Assembly: GCA_948474755.1 (NCBI GenBank)
Contig: CAOLHI010002132.1
Coordinates: 62,001-126,000, forward strand
DNA from: Ctenosaura bakeri
Taxonomy: Eukaryota; Chordata; Lepidosauria; Squamata; Iguanidae
Reading direction: 5' to 3'
Length of the DNA stretch: 64,000 bases
Of the stretch, positions 58,960-64,000 are shown one piece after another; position 1 is the stretch's first letter, and every line of letters begins with the position of its first letter. A program made the translations under genes and the position numbers. The notes under the pieces are model-generated. The model worked only from the letters and a program-made list of their open reading frames with translations. It searched no databases and had not been told where the DNA came from.

Positions 58960-59147
58960 AGAACTGAGGAGAGACCGTTGCTCGGCGGGAGGAGCATGCG
59001 CAGTACCGGCGTGGGGGAGGGGTTCCCGCCAAGCGAACAAGCTCTAGAAGTTTCCGAACGCTACCGCGCAGGCGCTAAAGCTCCTAGTGTATGATGGCAC
59101 AGATGACCACTCGAAGAACCACAGTTACAGGTAAGCAACCTGTTCTT
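58960..59147. repeat. DIRS copy 2 right inverted terminal repeat
   Basis: AGAACTGAGGAGAGACCG to CAACCTGTTCTT; complementary to 53060-53219 except for the outer 28 bp. It contains ACAGGTAAGC, a possible splice donor, at about 59127-59136. Confidence 0.9.
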
Positions 59148-59702
59148 TTTTTACTTTTGTGGGGGTTCTGTGTCCCTAACCCCTGTGAATGTGAAGGGCT
59201 TACTGTACACACAAAAAGTTCTTGTATTGACAGGGTGGCTGGGCCTGACTGCATGTGTGTTCCCTCGCTTCCACACTCACATGGATGGGGAGGAGGGGGT
59301 GGGATGATAGAACAGGTGAAGAGAACAAGGGGACACCTGTTCCATCCTTTTCCTGCCCACGTGAGTGAATGCATGTACCCTCTATCTTTCTGTCCTATCC
59401 CTTTTCCTCAGTGGCACAATTGAGTAAATGTGCATGGCCTCCCTCCTGTCCCACCCACTTCCCCCCTCTGACCCATAGAAGTGAGCAAGAGAGTGAATGG
59501 TGCACCCTCTGTCCTCCCCATTGGAGTGAGTGAGCATCCATGCTCTTCCTCCTCCTATTCCATCCCCTTTCCCTCCGTAATCTACAAATTTTTGAATGCT
59601 TAACCAACAAATGTGGAGGGCTGACTGTATTTTCTTTTTCTTTTTTCTTGATCAGTTTCTTTTAACTTGCAAGAATTTTTTATTTTTTTTTGTATATTTC
59701 AG

Positions 59703-59847
59703 AGCGAGTCCAAGTAATAACCCTTGGGTTAAACTGGGAACAGTGATGCTTATGAAATGCCAACAGGAGCATAGAGAGAATACAGGAAAGGAGATTCTGA
59801 AAATCTGCCGCTCTTTATATGGGACAAAGCACATGCTCTCTGCAGAG
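59703..59847 (+). CDS. NBAS: NBAS exon j (145 nt, phase 2 in, 0 out), tandem acceptors
   Basis: It encodes SNNPWVKLGTVMLMKC, GKEILKICRSLYGTKHML and ends GCA GAG before donor GTGAGT at 59848. Two in-frame acceptors lie 6 nt apart: TTTCAG at 59697-59702 (exon from 59703) and GCGAG ending at 59708 (exon from 59709). The downstream site gives a protein the same length as the mammalian one; the upstream site adds two residues (Ala-Ser). Upstream has the better consensus (CAG), so I use it as the start. The final exon(s), about 140 residues in human, lie past the window. Confidence 0.92.
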
Positions 59848-60181
59848 GTGAGTTTTTCCTGACTTGAGCCATGGTAGAGATGAATCTGTTTGTGCTGATA
59901 GTAAACTCATCAGTGGCTGCCTTTTCACAGGAAGATATTGGTAAAGGATGTTTGAACTATTTTAATCTCAGCTGCAAATTCGATTACAGTTACCCTAGTT
60001 CACCCTAGATTACGAAGCATTCTTGCTGTGTAAACTCCATTCACTTTCTATGAGCCGTGCTCCTACACATGCATCACTGGAAGACCTGAGCCCTGAACCA
60101 GTTGTTCCCCTGGATCATTAGGGACACATTACAGCAGTTAGATCATAGGGATGCATCCATCTGCCTCCATTTAGTTGACTG

Positions 60182-60385
60182 GAGGGCCATTCACACTACA
60201 GAGTTATAGTGCTATTATTCCACTTTAACTGCCATTGTTTCTTCCTTTGGAATCTTGACATTTGTAGTTTGGTCAGAGGCACCGAAGGAGCAATCTGGCT
60301 GAAAGTTCTAAATGCCTCCCCCAGACTGCCAGCCCCAGAATTCCATAGAATGGAACCATGGCACTTAAAGTGAAATCAGAACAGT
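60182..60385. mobile_element. Short GGGCCC-type DNA transposon, 3' truncated
   Basis: Starts GGAGGGCCATTCACACTACA, has TTCCACTTTAACTGCCATTG and AATTCCATAGAATGGAACCA, and lacks the final inverted repeat. Related to 28716-28944. Confidence 0.6.
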
Positions 60386-60862
60386 GATTATGCATTGATT
60401 TCTTTATGCTATTCTAACCACCTTTCAGTATATAAATGGTGTGGTCAAGCAAATAACAGCACAGCATAGTGCAATAGTAGAACAACAGCATTAATGAAGA
60501 GGTATGTGACCATGTACAGACAAATGTGCCTTCTACTAGGTCAATCGTCTAAACCAGAATTGTATGTTTCTTAAACTGGCAATTTGCCTAATGTCCAAGA
60601 CATGAGGCAAAAGTCTTCTGTATACATACCACTTTTTAAAGTAGAGATGTCACCCCCAACTCAGCCCAGCTATATGCTCTCCCCAAAGATATGAGGATCA
60701 TACATGGAGCAGCTACACCTCTAGATGTAATAATCTTACTCTTTTTCCCTGGCTACTAATCTCTGGGACATAAACTATATGGGGCTCAAACCAATCATTT
60801 CTTCTCCATCTTTTCACTCTGTTCTCCATTTTTCTTTTCCAACCAGTCCTCAACTGGCCCCT

Positions 60863-61091
60863 GGGGACCATTCATACTTGCACAATTACAGCACTGTGAT
60901 TCCACTTTAACTTCCATAGAAGCATCCTATGGAATCCTGGGATTTGCAGTTTAGAGAGGAGCATTTAAAATTCCCCAGCTAGAGATCTCTAGCGCCTCAC
61001 TAAACAACAATCCCTAGGATTCCTCTGCATGCAGCCACAGCAGTTAAACTGGAATGCTAGTGCTATAATTGTGCAGTGTGAAAGGGCCCCT
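60863..61091. mobile_element. Short GGGCCC-type DNA transposon
   Basis: Left GGGGACCATTCATACTTGCA, right TGCAGTGTGAAAGGGCCCC, about 229 bp. The arms carry AATCCTGGGATTTGCAGTTT and AACAATCCCTAGGATTCCTC, again a near-palindromic body. Confidence 0.68.
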
Positions 61092-61143
61092 GCTGACTAC
61101 TGAGTGTGGTTAGTTCCTGTTGAGCATTGAGTTTATTATTCTA

Positions 61144-61180
61144 TTTGTTTGTTTGTTTGTTTGCTTGTTTGTTTGTTTTA
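61144..61180. repeat. GTTT tetranucleotide microsatellite
   Basis: About nine GTTT units with one GCTT interruption. Confidence 0.92.
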
Positions 61181-62446
61181 AAAGGGTGTGTGATTGCTAT
61201 GCTTGAAAACCTTGACACTGCTGGTGCCTCCATGGTATCTGTATCATCTCAGTTACATTTGGCTTGTGCCAAATGTAATTGGAGTAAGTAAAACAGGGCT
61301 GCAGCATATAGGGATTTGGCTGTTGATAATGCCATAAGTGTTTTGTAAGATGTTTACTAAATTAATGGTCTAAATCTTTCACTGGGCAGCTGTACTCCCA
61401 AGTGCAAAGTTTATATTGGAAGAATAAGTGAACAGGAGGATTAAAAGTACTCGATATGATCTAGCAAAATGAAAAATATTAAGCTTCCTATAATCTCTTA
61501 GAATGTTTTCCTTTTGTTTTTTTATTTCCGATAAACAGCCTTACAGAGCACAGAATAAACCATTGACCATTGTATATTTCTACACATTTTTGTGTGTCTG
61601 GAAAGCACAATTTACTGTCATGTGCACAGTGTTTGCAAAAATAAATGCTGATGGCTGTTACAATGTACAGCCTGGGTAAAGCAGCAGTTTTTTTATAGCA
61701 CCAGTAACATTTTATATTTGCAAACCCATCAAAACTGTAAGTGAAGCAGCAGAATCATAAGAGGCTTGACAGAACTATAAAACTTCTTTCAAAACAAACC
61801 GAAACAGCACTCCTCTTTGCAGAGCAAGGGCAGGGAAAAAATGGGAACAGAGGAGAATATATAACCAAAGTACCCTAGTAAATATCCAAAGGATATGTAA
61901 CTAGAGCATATTCAGAGATGTCTGAAAAAGTAGTGACTAATAGCACATATTAGTAAATATGGTGAAGGCATGCCTCTGGTTCCATCTTACCATGGTTAAC
62001 AAATGGGGAACTAGCCTTGGGAGCACCCTCTCTGGAAGAAATTCTCTTCTTGCTTAATCATGATTAAGGGAGTCATTGGTGCTTCTGTTAACTGGGAGAA
62101 AGGCTAATATGTGATATAGCCACTGTTCTTTTACAATGCCTATCAGTGTTCCATCTGAGCAGCAAAGTAACCAATGGATATGGATGACTTCCTGTGTTTT
62201 ATCTTGCATGTCACAGGCTGGGGATAGGTATTTAGATTCTGTCTAGTTTGTCTGCCTTTCAGGAAGTTTTTTGTTTTGTTTTGTTTTTGTTTGTATTTTT
62301 TTTTGGTCAGGGCAGGAAATATGCAGCCCTCTAGATGCTGTTGGACTACAACTCTTTGATTCCTTCCCACTGGCTACAATGGCTATTATTAATCAGAAGA
62401 GGACCATTGAGCTGTGGGTCATGTTACCAGTCATGATTTCCCATCT

Positions 62447-62570
62447 GTGAGCCAGCACGGTGTAGTAACTTGAAGTATTGGGCTAGGTCTCCAGGAACCC
62501 AGAGACCAGTCACAGAAACCTGTTGGGTGACCTTGGAAAAGTCATGCCCTCTCAGCCTCCTTAGAATACA
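62447..62570 (+). mobile_element. Sauria-type SINE, 5' fragment
   Basis: GTGAGCCAGCACGGTGTAGT, ATTGGGCTAGGTCTCCAGGA, CCTGTTGGGTGACCTTGG and CTCTCAGCC. The tail with Bov-B similarity is missing. Confidence 0.75.
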
Positions 62571-64000
62571 TTCCTTAAATCAGGATCTAAATTTGTGGTT
62601 TTGAATCTGGGATGTAAATCTTCACTGATTTCATTCTTGCAGGGAAGAATGAACAGTTTCAATGTTTTCTCCCTAGTGGGTAAGATTTTGCAGAATTTTT
62701 GGTATTTTTTTTTCTTTGAGACCTTTTTTGCAAAAAGATCCATGTTTGCTTAAAAAAAAACCCAAAACATTTTGTACAAAATATGTGTTGGTGTAAAGTC
62801 CCTCAGATTTTCTCCAAAATATGTTTTTAATGATGTAAATTGAAAAAAGGGTACTGGTTCTTTCCCTCTTCCTTAGAGTGAAACATCTTACCAAGGTTCA
62901 TAATTTTTTTTTCCAGTGGACTTTCTTTCCTACTGAGATGAGAAAAATTGCAAACATTCTTTACATCCCTGGTGTGAAGGGAGCTTCAGAGCCTTGATTA
63001 AGCCAGCCTTTCTTACTCAAGTGTCCATTGCAAAACAAATCACACGTACAGCATTGAGTGTTGAACCCTTAGTGATGAAAATTTTAGAGAAGCTGGAAGA
63101 ATAATTCACAAAAAAATATCCTGGAGGCTACCCAACTACACAATCACTCTGGATTTGTCTTGAGCCACTGGATTCCATCCCTTGATTACTCCTTGCTTTT
63201 ATTTCTACACATGTGTAATATCTCCTCTTGTGTTAATTATTAAACAGGGTTTAATGATGAGAAATGTTGCAAGATGTGCCACGCCCATACTGACAAGACT
63301 TATTTCTGTTCATGCTGCTGTTTGGGGGAGATAAGTGGTATTTAACTGTGCAGCACAGTTGACTGGCAAGTTCCACTGGCAGTTTCTGGGAGATATTCAT
63401 TATAATATCAAGCCATGCTGTGAGATTTCTTTTCTTTCCTTGATTTTAGCTGTATGAAAGTTAATTGTGAGGGGTTGCAGTATTTTCTGACATACACCTG
63501 CTTTTCTGTGTGTAGTTACAGGAGTCTTAGTGAGAGGCTCATAGCACCATACATCTGTATTAAGCTTCTTTTTTTAAGTACATCTGGCAACATATCATTG
63601 GTGTGTGTTTCAGCCACTGGTTTGTTACTTCACTTGCTTCTCTAGTTTGGAAGCAAAATGCCACAGTTCCTTGTACAGTTGTTGTCAGGGTAGCACTAGG
63701 TAGCTCCTCAGAACATGTGCAGAGTGCTGACAGGGCAGTGACATCCAGCTGCAATCAAGCGGCTCCAGGCAGGCCAAAAAGTTCCAGAGATTAACTCAGG
63801 GCTATTTATTTAGTTAAGCACACTGAGGTTAAAGTTAGGGCTTCTGGCAACATGCCAGGGAGCAATAAATAACACAGGAACAATAAATCAGCAGGTAAAA
63901 ACACAAACTGGCAGCATGTCTAGATATATTCCAGAAATCAGTCAGCAGAACAGCATGACCACCAGGAATTGACCCAAATGGTAAAGTACAGTGCCATGCC

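Larger units (their letters stand above)
53060..59147 (+). mobile_element. DIRS-type tyrosine-recombinase retrotransposon, copy 2 (6088 bp)
   Basis: Same structure and orientation as copy 1: left terminal repeat 53060-53219, gag-like frame 53393-55845, RT-RNase H-methyltransferase to 57759, recombinase to 58772, internal complementary region 58809-58905, right terminal repeat 58960-59147. It starts TTCTTCTTCG after flank TTTGCAGA and ends CAACCTGTTCTT before flank TTTTTACTTT, with no target duplication, as expected for recombinase integration. The flanks are the two parts of one pogo-like element and differ from those of copy 1, so the copies are independent insertions and not a segmental duplication. 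Confidence 0.95.
52726..59207 (+). mobile_element. Middle pogo/Tigger-like element of the nest, split by DIRS copy 2
   Basis: Left part 52726-53059 begins TACCGCTCTACCCCCACATT with TGCGGGTTTGACTTTCAC. Right part 59148-59207 has TTACTTTTGTGGGGGTTCTG, CCTAACCCCTGTGAATG and ends AAGGGCTTACTGTA. Without the DIRS insertion it measures about 394 bp, against 390 and 389 bp for the intact relatives at 32761 and 36944. Confidence 0.78.
52623..59631 (-). mobile_element. Outer pogo/Tigger-like element of a three-level nest (interrupted)
   Basis: Left end TACAGTCAACCTTTTGCCCG then GCAAGGGTTAGAGTGCAGG (reverse-orientation family end, compare 38160). Right end AACAAATGTGGAGGGCTGAC TGTA at 59607-59631. The two parts (about 104 bp left, about 424 bp right) add up to roughly 530 bp, similar to the 481 bp copy at 38160. 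The right part holds three imperfect repeats built on GTGAGTGAATGCATG / GAGTGAATGGTGC / GAGTGAGTGAGCAT. Coordinates cover the nested insertions. Confidence 0.65.
36271..59702 (+). other. NBAS intron i-j, 23.4 kb
   Basis: Two DIRS copies occupy 12.2 kb. Other repeats are listed separately. 36.3-36.9 kb, 47.65-51.4 kb and 51.75-52.6 kb are mostly ordinary AT-rich sequence. 45.64-45.96 and 46.64-47.64 kb look like diverged LINE-type interspersed repeat on either side of a CR1 fragment. 49.0-49.5 kb may be an LTR-like repeat, unconfirmed. An ACT/CCT microsatellite lies at 49632-49676 and GAT-rich runs at 50750-51000. No additional NBAS exon is expected: phases 2 and 2 join exons i and j directly. 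Confidence 0.65.
3114..59847 (+). other. NBAS: NBAS gene, ten internal exons of the 3' part
   Basis: NBAS is a large, mostly alpha-helical cytosolic protein of the ER membrane. With RINT1 and ZW10 it forms the NRZ tether for Golgi-to-ER COPI vesicles, and it has a reported role in nonsense-mediated decay with UPF1. I recognise it from the exon translations, which follow the vertebrate protein in order without gaps (for example FTQAQILQGL, FWTGDPHLIK, YDLSRSEKEK, LLQAWPPMK). The ten exons join to 641 codons with no stop and matching phases (0/2, 2/2, 2/1, 1/0, 0/0, 0/2, 2/2, 2/0, 0/2, 2/0). By comparison with the remembered human protein (about 2371 residues) this is roughly residues 1590-2230, downstream of the Sec39-like domain; that numbering is an estimate. 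The start codon, promoter and final exon(s) lie outside the window. One 23.4 kb intron is swollen by two DIRS insertions. Confidence 0.96.
59848..64000 (+). other. NBAS intron after exon j, 5' part
   Basis: 4.15 kb. I looked for the next expected NBAS segment (a GVKELCLLLLNQS-like block) and did not find it. It holds two copies of the GGGCCC-type short element (60.18 and 60.86 kb), a GTTT microsatellite, a hAT-like fragment near 62308-62380 (GCCCTCTAGATGCTGTTGGA), a SINE fragment at 62.45 kb and a possible LTR-like repeat from about 63.64 kb that I could not confirm. Confidence 0.65.

Noticed and set aside
39288..59147. Recent segmental duplication explaining the two DIRS copies
   Set aside because: Similarity stops exactly at the element ends, and the flanks are different (an inverted duplication for copy 1, a pogo-like element for copy 2).
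1..64000. CRISPR arrays, bacterial operons, terminators or origins
   Set aside because: The sequence is vertebrate intronic DNA. No direct-repeat/spacer array or prokaryotic gene structure is present.

Overview
This window is vertebrate nuclear DNA, almost certainly from a squamate reptile and probably a lizard. The evidence is the repeat content: tRNA-headed SINEs with a Bov-B-like tail, a 5S-rRNA-headed SINE with a similar tail, CR1 and L2-type LINE pieces, short DNA transposons, and DIRS-type tyrosine-recombinase retrotransposons. The species cannot be fixed from this sequence.

One host gene crosses the whole window on the + strand: NBAS (neuroblastoma-amplified sequence), the large subunit of the NBAS-RINT1-ZW10 vesicle-tethering complex. 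Ten consecutive internal exons can be placed to the base: 3114-3343, 4838-4948, 6720-6970, 8184-8518, 13569-13790, 14825-15027, 17186-17275, 27294-27489, 36131-36270 and 59703-59847. They total 1923 nt (641 codons), every intron is GT-AG, and all phases match. They encode part of the C-terminal third. Neither the 5' part nor the last exon(s) are in the window.

Layout. 1-17 kb: compact exons, introns of 1-5 kb, microsatellites and a few short repeats. 17.3-27.3 kb: a 10 kb intron with an LINE-like repeat, a SINE, a GC-rich inverted-repeat element, an L2 fragment and a decayed, internally deleted DIRS element (about 23.97-27.08 kb). 27.5-36.1 kb: an intron with small DNA transposons, a CR1 3' end and a SINE. 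36.3-59.7 kb: a 23 kb intron, more than half of it two young DIRS copies of about 6.09 kb (39288-45374 and 53060-59147), both in sense with NBAS. 59.8-64 kb: intron with small repeats.

The two young DIRS copies have the textbook structure: inverted terminal repeats, an internal complementary region joining the complements of both termini, and three overlapping frames (gag-like; RT-RNase H-methyltransferase; tyrosine recombinase). They are broken in different places. Copy 1 has an intact RT frame and a frameshifted recombinase; copy 2 has an intact recombinase and a frameshifted RT frame. Copy 1 sits at an inverted duplication that includes 33 bp of its own right end plus about 204 bp of flank. 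Copy 1 also has a 1.5 kb block of homopolymer-like changes that looks like a consensus error. Copy 2 is the innermost of a three-level nest of transposons.

All family calls were made by eye from motifs and remembered family structure; no database search was run.
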